DNA from: Marinobacterium zhoushanense
Lineage (GTDB): Bacteria; Pseudomonadota; Gammaproteobacteria; Pseudomonadales; Balneatricaceae
Direction of reading: 5' to 3'
Length of the DNA stretch: 64,000 nucleotides
NCBI RefSeq assembly: GCF_014641945.1
Contig: NZ_BMIJ01000001.1
Coordinates: 792,585 to 856,584 of the forward strand
Part shown: in pieces, positions 42,280-51,603 of the stretch
Layout: every line of letters begins with the position of its first letter
How positions within the stretch are numbered: the first letter of the stretch is position 1
Notes under the pieces: generated by a model
Databases searched by the model: none
What the model saw: the letters and a program-made list of their open reading frames with translations, nothing else
Told to the model about the DNA's origin: nothing
Made by a program: the position numbers and the translations under genes

Positions 42280-45200
42280 CGCTTTTGGACTCCCTCGCTA
42301 TATGTCTTACCTATCGTCACTCGCTTCAGGAAAACGGTCATATCTTCTTGAATGGCGATAAGTGATGGTATCAGGATCAGAGTTATCACCGTGGCGAACA
42401 TAACTCCATAGGCCAGTGAAACAGCTGCTGGAATCAGGAACTGAGCCTGCATGGAGGTTTCACTGAGTATTGGTATGAGACCGGCAAATGTTGTTGCCGA
42501 TGTAAGCAGCACCGGGCGTAGGCGTCCAACGCACGCGGTTATCATTGCTTGTTTATGATCGTTGCCTTGCCGAATTTCCTGATTGTACTGACTCACCAAT
42601 AGTAGGCTGTCGTTGACAACCACACCGCTGAGCGCAATTACACCGTTAAAAGATAATATGCTCAGAGGCAGGTCATTCAACCAATGGCCCAGAATAGCGC
42701 CAACGATGCCGAAAGGAATTGCGGTCATGATCACTACTGGCTGGATATAGGATTTCAATGGAACGGCCAGCAACATGTAGATCACGAGCAGGGCAAGCAT
42801 AAACATGGTAGCCATGGACGATGACGTTTCCTGCTGCTGCTCCGCCTCGCCGCCAAACTGAATATCCAGGCCGGGATACTGTTCTTGAAGGTCTTTGGCG
42901 ATGGTAATCTGTAGGCTCCGGACCAGTTCGGTCACGGATCTGGCTTCCTTGTCCACATCGGAGGTAATGTAAACGGCCCGTTTTCCATCAATACGGGTGA
43001 TGCTATCGCGGGAAAATCCGTAAGTGACTTCCGCCACTGCGGAAACCGGCACGACATCACCGGACGAAGTTCGGATGTTTGCCTTGAGTACATCGACGGC
43101 ACTGCCCCGGTCCGATTCTGGATAACGCACTTTTACTTCCACTTCATCTCCGCCACGCTGGTAGCGCTGAACGACCTGGCCACTGAATGCCTGGTATATC
43201 TGGGCTGCAAGATCATCGGTGGTGAGCCCCAGGGATTTGCCCTGATCCGTCAGCTTCAGGTTGAGCTGAGGCTGAGTGGGCGTGAGGTTATCATCCAGAC
43301 CGCTGATCGCGGCAATACCCTGAAGGTGTTCTCTTAATTCGTTGCCCGCTTGATAGAGCACATCGTCATCGTTGGATCGAAGCTCAATACGCAACGCGTC
43401 TACCATCATTTGACGACTCTGGATACTGAGCGTTTTTGTGCCCTCGGGATTGCCTGCAAGCGTTCGCCAACGACGGGTAAACTCGTCTAACGTATAGGGC
43501 GCATTATCCGTCAACTCGACGGTCACTGAACCGCTTTGGTCATCTTCGGAAATGACCTGCAGGTTAGCAATAGCTATGTCGTCATGACTGCCGGCTGTTC
43601 GCAGAGCTTCGTCAACCTGGAACGCCTGAGATTCGAGTTGGCGCAGCGCATTGTGTGTCAGTCCGTAACTTGCATCTTTTTGCATGGTCAAACTGGCGGT
43701 CACGGTTTGGGCGGGCACATCTGGAAAGAAGCTGGTTCTCACTGTGCCGTTGAACGGCATGGCGATTACCAGTACAAACATTCCGATGCCGAACAAAACG
43801 ACCGCGTAACGGTGGGCTATTGCGTGTCCGATTAGGGGGGTGTAGATGCGGTTATTGAGCGAGGCTAAAATTCCATCCGCGCCGTTCTGTATTTTTTGCC
43901 ACCCCCGAGAGGCCCAGTTTCCGCGTTCCCCATTGCGATGAGTATGCAAGTGGGCCAGGTGAGCCGGCAGGATAAGCTTCGATTCCACGACGGACAATAG
44001 CAGGCAAATGGTGACTACTACCGCAAACTGTGCGTATAGCTGCCCGAGCGTGCCACTGATCTGCGACAATGCTGCAAAAGCAGCCACTGTAGTAAAAACG
44101 CCAAACAGAGTCGGCACGGCCACCAGCATGGTGCCTTTAATGGTATTGGTGAGTGTATCGCCATACTTTTCCCGCGTCGCATAGACGCTCTCACCCACAA
44201 CTACCGCATCGTCCACCACGATCCCTAGAGCCATGATAAAGCCGAAGGTAGTGAATTCATTCAGGCTAAGATCGGCGAAGTTTTTGCCCATGAAAAAGAG
44301 CGTGCCAAAGAAAATGAATGGCAGTCCCATCGCCACCCAGAACGCCACCTTGAGATTCAGGAAAATAGCCAGTAGCAGGAATACCAGCACGATCCCCATC
44401 AGAGCGTTTTCGACCAACAGTGTTAGTCTGCTAGAGATATTTTCACTGCTGTCGCTCCAGCTCGCCAGCTCTATGCCTGCGGGCAACGTCCCGTTCTCCC
44501 GCCATTGCTTAATAACTTCTTCAACAGCGGCTACTGTTTTCATAATGTCATCGTCACCAATGCTAACTACATCCAGAGCAAGGCTGTTCCGGCCATTAAA
44601 CCGGGACAACACTGGCGTTGAGTCATCGAAGGTGTCCCGAATCTTGGCCACATCGCCCAAGGTAACGACGCCCTGCTGAGCCGTAGTGATCAGCGGAATT
44701 TTTGCAAATTCTGTGGCGTAATATGATTGCTCGGATGCTTTGAGTTGCAGGAAAAGGCGTTCCTGACGAAGGATGGCCGTTGAAGTATTTGAGGAGAACT
44801 GATTGATGGCATCCTGAACATCAGTCAGGGACAGGCCATAAGCCTGTAAACTCGCCTCGTCGATTTCGATAGCCATTATCGGATCAACCCAGCCTGAATA
44901 GGTTATCCGACTGATATCCTGTCGTGACAGAAGGTCCGCCTTCAGCCGGTCTCCCAGTTGCTGCAAGGTCTGACGACCGACATCGCCATACAGTTGGAGT
45001 GTTATAGCCTGGGATTCCCGTTGACCTTTCTCTACCACCGGCTTTTCCGCATTGGCCGGAAAATTCGAAACACCATCCACCTTGTTTTTAACATCCCGTA
45101 GCAGCGCATCCAGGTCGTAATCCGACTGTCGCTCGACGGTGACCGTCACACCCTGGCTGTTAGAGGTAGATGTGATGGACTTGATGCCGGTGACACCCTC

Positions 45201-45434
45201 CAGAGCGTCCTCGATTTTAATGGCGACACCTTCCTCGCTTTGCTGGGCGGAACCGCTGAGATAGGTCACAGACACTGTAATACTCTCCGGATCAGCTGCC
45301 GGAAAGGCTTCCTTGCGTAAGTCGCCAACGCTCAACAGACCCGCAACAATGATGAGGACCAGAAGCAGGTTAGCGGCTACCGGATTGGTGGTGAACCAGG
45401 GAATCACACCCTTGTAGTTGTGCTGCTTACTCAT
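42273..45434 (-). CDS. RND-family efflux permease
   Basis: Inner-membrane proton-driven pump of 1053 residues. It has the RND topology: one helix, a large periplasmic loop, six helices, a second loop and five helices. Signature stretches are GIVVDDAVVVGESVYATREK in helix 4, with the two acidic residues of the proton relay, and the second-half VVVNDSLLLVSQYNQEIRQG. The start MSKQHNYKG overlaps the adaptor gene by 8 bases. Length and wording suit the HAE1-related group with separate adaptor and outer-membrane genes. Substrate unknown. Confidence 0.93.
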   Translation of the reverse strand: MSKQHNYKGVIPWFTTNPVAANLLLVLIIVAGLLSVGDLRKEAFPAADPESITVSVTYLSGSAQQSEEGVAIKIEDALEGVTGIKSITSTSNSQGVTVTVERQSDYDLDALLRDVKNKVDGVSNFPANAEKPVVEKGQRESQAITLQLYGDVGRQTLQQLGDRLKADLLSRQDISRITYSGWVDPIMAIEIDEASLQAYGLSLTDVQDAINQFSSNTSTAILRQERLFLQLKASEQSYYATEFAKIPLITTAQQGVVTLGDVAKIRDTFDDSTPVLSRFNGRNSLALDVVSIGDDDIMKTVAAVEEVIKQWRENGTLPAGIELASWSDSSENISSRLTLLVENALMGIVLVFLLLAIFLNLKVAFWVAMGLPFIFFGTLFFMGKNFADLSLNEFTTFGFIMALGIVVDDAVVVGESVYATREKYGDTLTNTIKGTMLVAVPTLFGVFTTVAAFAALSQISGTLGQLYAQFAVVVTICLLLSVVESKLILPAHLAHLHTHRNGERGNWASRGWQKIQNGADGILASLNNRIYTPLIGHAIAHRYAVVLFGIGMFVLVIAMPFNGTVRTSFFPDVPAQTVTASLTMQKDASYGLTHNALRQLESQAFQVDEALRTAGSHDDIAIANLQVISEDDQSGSVTVELTDNAPYTLDEFTRRWRTLAGNPEGTKTLSIQSRQMMVDALRIELRSNDDDVLYQAGNELREHLQGIAAISGLDDNLTPTQPQLNLKLTDQGKSLGLTTDDLAAQIYQAFSGQVVQRYQRGGDEVEVKVRYPESDRGSAVDVLKANIRTSSGDVVPVSAVAEVTYGFSRDSITRIDGKRAVYITSDVDKEARSVTELVRSLQITIAKDLQEQYPGLDIQFGGEAEQQQETSSSMATMFMLALLVIYMLLAVPLKSYIQPVVIMTAIPFGIVGAILGHWLNDLPLSILSFNGVIALSGVVVNDSLLLVSQYNQEIRQGNDHKQAMITACVGRLRPVLLTSATTFAGLIPILSETSMQAQFLIPAAVSLAYGVMFATVITLILIPSLIAIQEDMTVFLKRVTIGKTYSEGVQKRC

Positions 45435-46596
45435 CGTATTGCTCCCTGTGAGGAACAACTTTCATTCCTTCGCTGTAGCTGCTTAGTGGCTGAACAAGAA
45501 CCTTCGCGCTTTTGCTTCTGTCAGGCGGCTCGACGTAGATGTGCCCGGTATCCGAAAAGCGGATGTTAGCGGCGTGAGCGTTCAGAAGGTTGTCGTCGTT
45601 GACGGTCCAGATCTCGCCCCGCTGGCTCAGTGCTGATGGCGGTAGCTTCCACAGGCCAGCCACGGCCTTTCCTGGAATTTGTGCGTTAAGGAAAGTGCCG
45701 GGATACAGTGGTGTCTCATGGTTGAGCGGTTGTTCCACTGTGACGATCAGGGATCGCAGGCGAGTATCCGTGTTCAGGCTCTTTTCGACACGAGTCACGA
45801 CGCCGGTCCAGTGCTCCCCGGTTTCATGCTGCTGAAGCTTTACCGGGTAGTCCCCCGACAGGAGAGTTGCCTCGCTGGGCAGCATTGACCAGTCGCTTGC
45901 TGACAGAGGAATGGCAACGTCCACTGTACCGGCGCTTAACAATTGCCCGATCTCATTACCCGCTTGTATGTAACTCCCCGGCGCAATTTCCCGGCTCACC
46001 ACGATGGCGTCGAACGGTGCCTTGATGCGGATACTGGCGAGGTCCGCCTCTGCAGCAGCAACGGCTTGTTTCGCGCTATCCAATGCTGCTTTTGCAGCGG
46101 CCAGTTGCGGTTCTCGCAGCACCAGAGGTGAGGTTGGCTCACCCGTTAACCCGGACGAGGACCATTCCTGTTGCGCCTGCTGCAACTCTTGTTGCTCTTG
46201 CAAGTAATCCACGCGAGCACTGGCCAGGGTCTCGCGGGCCGACTCCAGTGACGCCCGAAGCTGGCTATCGTCTAATGTGGCGAGGGTTGTGCCACTGGTA
46301 ACCAATCGTCCGGACTCAAAAGCGTCGTGCACCGCGACAACCTGGCCACTGACACGACTGTTCAGCGCCAGATCAAACCTTGCCTTGGCGCCACCAACCC
46401 CTTCAACAGAAGCCTGGTGAGTGGCAGCGGTGATCTCGATCACGGCAACGGTTGGGCTTTGTGGCTCCCTGGCTGCCGGTGTCTGTTGCATAGCCTCCTG
46501 GTGCTCGGCCATTCGCCCGCTGTTATAAATAATGACAGCGACCACAAACACGACAGCCAGCAACAGGACAATTATTCGGATGGATTTACGACTCAT
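45427..46596 (-). CDS. RND periplasmic adaptor (membrane fusion protein)
   Basis: Adaptor of 389 residues: an N-terminal membrane anchor (IIVLLLAVVFVVAVIIY), a lipoyl/barrel-sandwich half (NSRVSGQVVAVHDAFESGRL), an alpha-hairpin (about 105-190, SARVDYLQEQQELQQAQQE), the second lipoyl half (IKAPFDAIVVSREIAPGSYI) and beta-barrel regions. It bridges the pump and the outer-membrane channel. It overlaps both neighbours (8 bases with the pump, 4 with the channel). Confidence 0.93.
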   Translation of the reverse strand: MSRKSIRIIVLLLAVVFVVAVIIYNSGRMAEHQEAMQQTPAAREPQSPTVAVIEITAATHQASVEGVGGAKARFDLALNSRVSGQVVAVHDAFESGRLVTSGTTLATLDDSQLRASLESARETLASARVDYLQEQQELQQAQQEWSSSGLTGEPTSPLVLREPQLAAAKAALDSAKQAVAAAEADLASIRIKAPFDAIVVSREIAPGSYIQAGNEIGQLLSAGTVDVAIPLSASDWSMLPSEATLLSGDYPVKLQQHETGEHWTGVVTRVEKSLNTDTRLRSLIVTVEQPLNHETPLYPGTFLNAQIPGKAVAGLWKLPPSALSQRGEIWTVNDDNLLNAHAANIRFSDTGHIYVEPPDRSKSAKVLVQPLSSYSEGMKVVPHREQYDE

Positions 46597-47948
46597 TCGG
46601 TGACTCCCAGGCCCAGCGCAAGCGCCAGGGTGATGCGGTTATCAAGGCGGTTGAAAGTAAGTGTGTCGAGCTGTGCTTCCAGATCGTAGGTCTGCCCCTG
46701 TACGTCCAGAAGCTCCAGAATGGTGGCGTTACCGGCACGGTATTTGTCCTGATAACGCGTCAATGTAAGGCGCTGCGTTTCCAAGGCTTGCTGTATATAG
46801 GCCTGGCGTTCGGAAAGCGCCTGTTCACGGGCCAGCGCATTGCGGACTTCCTCAACGGCCGTTAGCAGGGTTTCGCGATAGTTCTGGTATTGAATGGCGC
46901 TCTCAAGATTGGCGATTTCGACAGCGGCTTTCAGTTTGCCACCCTGAAACAGTGGCGCGGTCAGTTGTCCCAGTAAAGACCAGACCGGATCGGTGAGAAG
47001 GGCATCTCCAGGTGAGGCTGCAATGTCTTCCAGTGCGGCTTGAACATCTATCCTCGGAAGCAGGTCTTTATAAGCAACGCTGGCGTCTTTTTCGGCTGCC
47101 GCAATGGCGTGCCACGCCGCCTGCAAATCCGGGCGGCGGGCCAGAGTCTGTTCCGGTAATTCAGCCAGTGGTTTCTCTACGTTGGGGTACTCGTCGGGCA
47201 CCTGATATGGGTTGTCGGTTACACGACCCAGCAGACTGTTCAGCGCTCTCTCACCTTCGCGAATGGACTGTTCAAGCTCGCGTGCTGAAGCACGGGTGCT
47301 GAGGGTTGAACTGCGAGCACTGTCAAGGTCATCCAGAGTACCGAGGCCTCGCTGATACCGTTGCAGGATAAATTGCTCGTTCCTTTCAAGGGTGTTCAGC
47401 CTTTGCCGTTCTATCGCCAGGGAACGTTTTTGCGAGATCAGGCTTAGCCAGCTACTCATCGTTTCAGACGCCAGCGTATCCCTGGCTGCCTGATAGGTTT
47501 CCTGTTGCTGAAACTGGCTTTGCTCTGCTGCGTTAATACCGTCTTCAATGTGTTGCCACAGATCCAGTTGCCAGTTAAGTGTCAGCGACCCTGTGTATTG
47601 GCTGTCAGAATCCTTGGTGTTGCTTGCGCTGAACCCAGCTTCCAGCTCCGGGTAGCGGTCACCGCGCTTCTGGCGTAACTGGGTCTTGCTCTGCTCAAGC
47701 GCCAGGAGGGTTTGCTGTAATCCGGGGTTATTGGCCAGAGCCTCGGAAACCAGCGATTGAAGTTCCTGGCTGTTTATCAGTTCTGTCAGATGCGTGGCAG
47801 AACCCATTGAGTCATCGTTTGACCAGGCTGGCACCGTCAATGGTATGTGGCTGGCCTGGGAGGAATAATCCCTCTGATCACCCATACTGGCACAGCCCGA
47901 TAGCAGGGCAAGCACCAAGGAGACCAAAAGCAGAAGGTAAGAAGGCAT
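46593..47948 (-). CDS. Outer-membrane efflux lipoprotein (TolC/OprM/NodT type)
   Basis: Channel protein of 451 residues, first gene of the operon. A lipoprotein signal ends in LALLSGC-ASM, so Cys19 is acylated. Two TolC-type repeats are visible, with long helices (SEALANNPGLQQTLLALEQS and AEKDASVAYKDLLPRID) and the connecting RPDLQAAWHAIAAAE block typical of OprM/NodT. With the adaptor and pump it forms a trans-envelope exporter. The operon's base composition is lower in GC than the neighbours. Confidence 0.93.
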   Translation of the reverse strand: MPSYLLLLVSLVLALLSGCASMGDQRDYSSQASHIPLTVPAWSNDDSMGSATHLTELINSQELQSLVSEALANNPGLQQTLLALEQSKTQLRQKRGDRYPELEAGFSASNTKDSDSQYTGSLTLNWQLDLWQHIEDGINAAEQSQFQQQETYQAARDTLASETMSSWLSLISQKRSLAIERQRLNTLERNEQFILQRYQRGLGTLDDLDSARSSTLSTRASARELEQSIREGERALNSLLGRVTDNPYQVPDEYPNVEKPLAELPEQTLARRPDLQAAWHAIAAAEKDASVAYKDLLPRIDVQAALEDIAASPGDALLTDPVWSLLGQLTAPLFQGGKLKAAVEIANLESAIQYQNYRETLLTAVEEVRNALAREQALSERQAYIQQALETQRLTLTRYQDKYRAGNATILELLDVQGQTYDLEAQLDTLTFNRLDNRITLALALGLGVTE

Positions 47949-48189
47949 GAACTGTGTCCACCGGCGATAGGGTATTTAGAACCAGATGGACAACTTAAAG
48001 ACAGAGGGGTTAGAGAAGGGTTAAAGCTTTAATGTTATCAACCACCTTTTCCGTTGGGAGAACGATATGAGTACCTTACAGTAAGTCGTGCATCAACCAG
48101 TTATTGCGGACACCCTTTATTAGTCGGGTTACAGATCAGCGGCAGAGTGAAGCGCATAACACCGCCTGGCTTGCGCTGCAACCCATATA

Positions 48190-48205
48190 CTGTATATTTA
48201 AACAG
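48190..48205. promoter_or_regulatory. LexA (SOS) box
   Basis: CTGTATATTTAAACAG is a perfect CTG-N10-CAG LexA site of the gammaproteobacterial type, with extended symmetry (TACTGT...ACAGTA). It ends 24 bases before the radical SAM start codon. PA0069 of Pseudomonas aeruginosa has been reported in the LexA regulon, which agrees. Confidence 0.88.
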
Positions 48206-48229
48206 TATTTTATTAAGAGCAGCGCCTTC

Positions 48230-49306
48230 ATGTCCGCTTCAAAACCTCTACGAGGCCGGGCTGCCCTGAGCAATCCAGCCAACCGTTTCTCACCCACCCA
48301 CCAGGAACTCGACGCCGAAACGGAGTTTGACGACGGCGAGGTTACTGACCGAATCGCTACGGTACAGATCGAAGAGCGGCCGAAAACCATCATCAGCCGC
48401 AACAGTTCGCCCGATGTACCCTTCGAGCAGTCGATCAACCCCTACCGCGGCTGCGAACACGGCTGTATCTACTGTTTTGCCCGCCCCAGCCACGCCTACT
48501 GGGACCTGTCACCGGGGCTCGATTTCGAGACCCATATCATTTGCAAGACCCATGCAGCCGAGCAGCTTGAGAAGGAGTTACGGGGGAAAAACTACCGCTG
48601 CACACCGATCACCCTGGGCGCCAACACCGATCCCTACCAGCCGCTGGAGCAGCAACGCCGCACCACACGCGAGCTGCTGGAGGTGATGCTCCGGTTCCGC
48701 CAGCCGGTGACGATCATCACCAAGGGTGCGCTGATCACCCGGGATCTCGATCTGCTCGCCGAGTTGGCTCGACAGCAGCTCTGCTCGGTGATGATCAGCA
48801 TGACCACGCTGGATCCGCAACTCAAACGTACGCTCGAGCCGCGTGCGGCCGGCCCCAGGACCCGGTTAGCGGCGATCCGCGATCTGACCGACGCTGGCGT
48901 GCCGGTCGGTGTGTTGGTCGCACCGCTGATACCGATGATCAATGACCGCGAGCTCGAAGCCATTGTCAAAGCCAGTGCCGATGCCGGAGCGCGTTCCGCC
49001 GGCTATATCTTCATCCGCCTGCCGCATGAGGTGAAGGATCTATTTCGTGAATGGCTGGACCACCACTATCCGGACCGGGCCGAACATGTGATGAGTCTGA
49101 TCCGTCAGAGCCGTGGCGGTCAGGAGTATGCCAGTCGCTTCGGCACCCGGATGCGTGGCGAAGGCGCGTTCGCCAATCTGATCGAGCAACGCTTTCGCCT
49201 GGCACTCAACCGATACGGCTTGGGCCAGCGTGACCGACTGCAGTTGCGTACGGACCTGTTCTCGGTACCACCCCAGACCGGCGACCAGTTGGCACTGTTC
49301 AGTTGA
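48230..49306 (+). CDS. PA0069-family radical SAM protein (spore photoproduct lyase-like)
   Basis: Radical SAM enzyme of 358 residues with the [4Fe-4S] motif C75-x3-C79-x2-C82 in YRGCEHGCIYCFARP and the early FEQSINPYRG typical of COG1533/SplB-like proteins. Later blocks are TLGANTDPYQPLE, ITKGALITRD and VLVAPLIPMIND. I took the ATG at 48230, directly after the LexA box; a longer frame from 48104 would include the operator and is rejected. SOS control suggests a DNA-repair role; the substrate in this family is unknown. Confidence 0.92.
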   Translation: MSASKPLRGRAALSNPANRFSPTHQELDAETEFDDGEVTDRIATVQIEERPKTIISRNSSPDVPFEQSINPYRGCEHGCIYCFARPSHAYWDLSPGLDFETHIICKTHAAEQLEKELRGKNYRCTPITLGANTDPYQPLEQQRRTTRELLEVMLRFRQPVTIITKGALITRDLDLLAELARQQLCSVMISMTTLDPQLKRTLEPRAAGPRTRLAAIRDLTDAGVPVGVLVAPLIPMINDRELEAIVKASADAGARSAGYIFIRLPHEVKDLFREWLDHHYPDRAEHVMSLIRQSRGGQEYASRFGTRMRGEGAFANLIEQRFRLALNRYGLGQRDRLQLRTDLFSVPPQTGDQLALFS

Positions 49307-49366
49307 GCTCGCCGCGATAGCATCAAGCCAAAGTCCCTCACTCGGCTTCTCCCATCAAACACGCCT

Positions 49367-49412
49367 ATCAACCGTACGGTTGATAGGCAATGCCTGCTAA
49401 TTGCACTGTAAT
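49367..49412 (+). promoter_or_regulatory. LuxR-type inverted repeat and -10 before the UspA-TTT operon
   Basis: ATCAACCGTACGGTTGAT (49367-49384), extendable to the 22-bp palindrome starting CTATCAACC, is followed by TGTAAT at 49407-49412, beginning 31.5 bp from its centre. Confidence 0.65.
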
Positions 49413-49455
49413 GAAGGTGTGTTCAGTCAATAACCCGTTTGCGGGGAGACGCTAG

Positions 49456-49962
49456 ATGCTGCCAACGATCAATACGATCCTCTACGCCTCCGACATCAGC
49501 CCGGGCAGCCGTCCCGCTTTTCGCATGGCGGTGGAGCAGGCGCTCAAGCATGATGCCCAGATCATTTTCATCCACGCGCTGGAGCCGTTTAACAGCGCCG
49601 CCGCCGAGATGATTGATGATTACCTGCCACGCAAGGTAAACGCGGCCCATACCAACGCCTGGCTGAACACCTACAAGGAACGCATAACCGAAAGGATCCA
49701 GAGCTTCCTGGATGAAGAGTTGCCGGAAGGTACCCAGCTGCCCTACCCGACTCTAATAAAAGTACTCGTTGGCCCGCCGGCTAAGGTGATCGTGCGTAGC
49801 GCGGACAAGCTGGCTGCCGACCTGATCGTGATGGGTGAACGAAGCGCCTCGACAGCGTCCAGGATTTTCCTGGGTTCCACCGCCCAAAAAGTGCTTCACC
49901 ACACTCAGATACCGGTACTCATCGTGCCCCTCAATAGCTCGAAAAACTCTAAAAAAGACTAA
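49456..49962 (+). CDS. Universal stress protein (UspA family) heading the TTT operon
   Basis: Protein of 168 residues starting MLPTINTILYASDISPGSRP, nearly the same opening as the TRAP-linked UspA at 24975, and ending in the nucleotide-binding ADLIVMGERSASTASRIFLG then VLHHTQIPVLIVPL. The loop is G-x2-S/T-type but not the strict ATP consensus. GGGGAG precedes the ATG. It lies 20 bases before the TctC gene, so it is cotranscribed with the transporter and probably tunes it, by analogy with TeaD of TRAP systems. Confidence 0.92.
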   Translation: MLPTINTILYASDISPGSRPAFRMAVEQALKHDAQIIFIHALEPFNSAAAEMIDDYLPRKVNAAHTNAWLNTYKERITERIQSFLDEELPEGTQLPYPTLIKVLVGPPAKVIVRSADKLAADLIVMGERSASTASRIFLGSTAQKVLHHTQIPVLIVPLNSSKNSKKD

Positions 49963-49982
49963 CATACACACGTGAGGTGACC

Positions 49983-50933
49983 ATGAAAAAACAGTTCAAG
50001 ACATTGCTCGTTGCGGCAGCCGTAGCCGCGGCTCCGCTACTGACCGCAACGACTGCCTCTGCGGCCGACTATCCGTCCCGTCCGGTGAAGTTCGTTGTGC
50101 CCTGGCCGCCGGGTGACCTGGAAGATATCCTGACCCGCATCATCGCCGAAGAGATGACCAATGAAACCGGCAAGCCCGCAACTGTCGTGAACAAGGCCGG
50201 CGGCGGCGGCCTGATCGGAGCTGCCGACGTGGCCAATACGCCGCCCAACGGCCTGACTATCGGCTCCTTCGTCGCGGACATTCTCACCACCCACGTATTG
50301 GCCGGTAACGCGCCGTACGAAAAGGATACCTTCGAGCCTGTCGGTATCTTCCTCGACTATCCGTTCGTCATCGCCACCAAAGCCGACTCGCCATACAACA
50401 ACCTGAAGGAACTGGCGGAATACTCCCAGACTCACGATGTGTCCCTGGGTCACTTCGGATACCAGGCGCTACCCACGGCGATCACCTTCAAGGCCGCGGT
50501 CAAAGAGGGGATCAAATTCGCCTCTGACGCCCCGTTCGACACCAACGACTGCTCTACGCTGGCCACCGGCGATGCGGACGTGATCAACACCACGACTCAG
50601 CAGATCCTGGCCTGCTTGAAGTCCGGCGAAGCGAAAGTGATCGCCTCGATCACCAATGAGCGCATCTCTATTGCGCCGGACGTACCAACACTGGCGGAGC
50701 AGACCGGTATTTCGCAGACCACCTGGAACGGCCTGTTCGTCAAGAAAGGCACTTCCGAAGAGATCAAGAACCGTATCGCCGAGATCGCACAGAAGGCACT
50801 CAAGGATCAGCGCGTATCTGATCTGGTTGCGAACACCGGCGCAGGTATCTACTGGGTTGGCGGCGCGGATGCCGAGAAGCGGGTTGCGAATGACTTTGAA
50901 GCCTCGAAAGAGCTGCTCAAGTTCATGAAGTGA
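49983..50933 (+). CDS. TTT-family solute-binding protein, TctC type
   Basis: Periplasmic binding protein of 316 residues with a signal peptide ending near TASA-ADYPSRPVK. The mature start YPSRPVKFVVPWPPGDLED is the classical TctC/Bug opening, with the substrate loop following and VVNKAGGGGLIGAADVANT in the next strand. GAGG precedes the ATG at 49983. It captures an organic acid or related compound for the TctBA permease. No genes for tricarboxylate use adjoin; the regulatory site suggests a substrate of the amine/aromatic network. Confidence 0.93.
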   Translation: MKKQFKTLLVAAAVAAAPLLTATTASAADYPSRPVKFVVPWPPGDLEDILTRIIAEEMTNETGKPATVVNKAGGGGLIGAADVANTPPNGLTIGSFVADILTTHVLAGNAPYEKDTFEPVGIFLDYPFVIATKADSPYNNLKELAEYSQTHDVSLGHFGYQALPTAITFKAAVKEGIKFASDAPFDTNDCSTLATGDADVINTTTQQILACLKSGEAKVIASITNERISIAPDVPTLAEQTGISQTTWNGLFVKKGTSEEIKNRIAEIAQKALKDQRVSDLVANTGAGIYWVGGADAEKRVANDFEASKELLKFMK

Positions 50934-50952
50934 TCTGCCTGTTGTAACAAGC

Positions 50953-50985
50953 GAACCCCGGAGTCCATGAGGGACTGCGGGGTTC
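50953..50985 (+). terminator. Intraoperonic hairpin between TctC and TctB genes
   Basis: GAACCCC pairs with GGGGTTC and an inner AGTCC with GGACT, with no T-run. It sits 20 bases after the binding-protein stop. Such hairpins usually attenuate read-through or protect the upstream message so that the binding protein exceeds the permease. Confidence 0.6.
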
Positions 50986-51003
50986 AGTAGCCGTCACGAG
51001 CCC

Positions 51004-51588
51004 ATGAATAACATCTCGACAAAACAGATATCAGCGGCGCAGGAGAACGAGGAGTCCCTGGAGGAGAAATCCTACGGGGTCTACTGGTTCCTGTTGCTGG
51101 TGTCAGTGCTTCTTCTATGCCTGCTTCCCGACCAGGCGGCCTGGGTCAATACCAAACGCGGCTGGTTCACCCAGCCCATGGTTGGCTCCGCTCTCGGCCT
51201 CAGTGTCATGGCCATCTTTTCGCTGGTCCGTGTTGCCCAGTCACTCAAAGAGTTCCGCAACTCAGCTATCGTCCGCGGTGAAAACACCGTGGAGATGGTG
51301 TTCGACGGCCTGGAAAGCTATCGCACTGCGATTGCGTCATCTCTACTGTTCTTCCTGTATATCCAGTCCCTGACTCTGTTCGGCTTTCTGCTGTCGACCG
51401 TCCTGTTTACGACAACCCTGCTCTGGCTGTCGCGCCTGCTCGATCGCACCTGGTTTATCACCAACCTGCTCACCGTGGCGGCACTGATCATTGTCTTCCG
51501 CATCATCCTGCACATCTGGCTACCGGATGCCTGGCTCTACTCCCTGCTGCCGGACGACCTCGCCGACCTCGCCAACCAGTATCTATAA
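51004..51588 (+). CDS. TTT-family small permease, TctB type
   Basis: Small membrane subunit of 194 residues with four to five hydrophobic segments (VYWFLLLVSVLLLCLLPDQA, SALGLSVMAIFSLV, SSLLFFLYIQSLTLFGFLLS, LLTVAALIIVFRIIL). The size and position between TctC and TctA genes identify it; TctB proteins are poorly conserved. The N-terminal 25 residues are hydrophilic and acidic. The TctA gene starts 15 bases downstream. Confidence 0.85.
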   Translation: MNNISTKQISAAQENEESLEEKSYGVYWFLLLVSVLLLCLLPDQAAWVNTKRGWFTQPMVGSALGLSVMAIFSLVRVAQSLKEFRNSAIVRGENTVEMVFDGLESYRTAIASSLLFFLYIQSLTLFGFLLSTVLFTTTLLWLSRLLDRTWFITNLLTVAALIIVFRIILHIWLPDAWLYSLLPDDLADLANQYL

Positions 51589-51603
51589 CAGAGGCCCGAC
51601 ACT

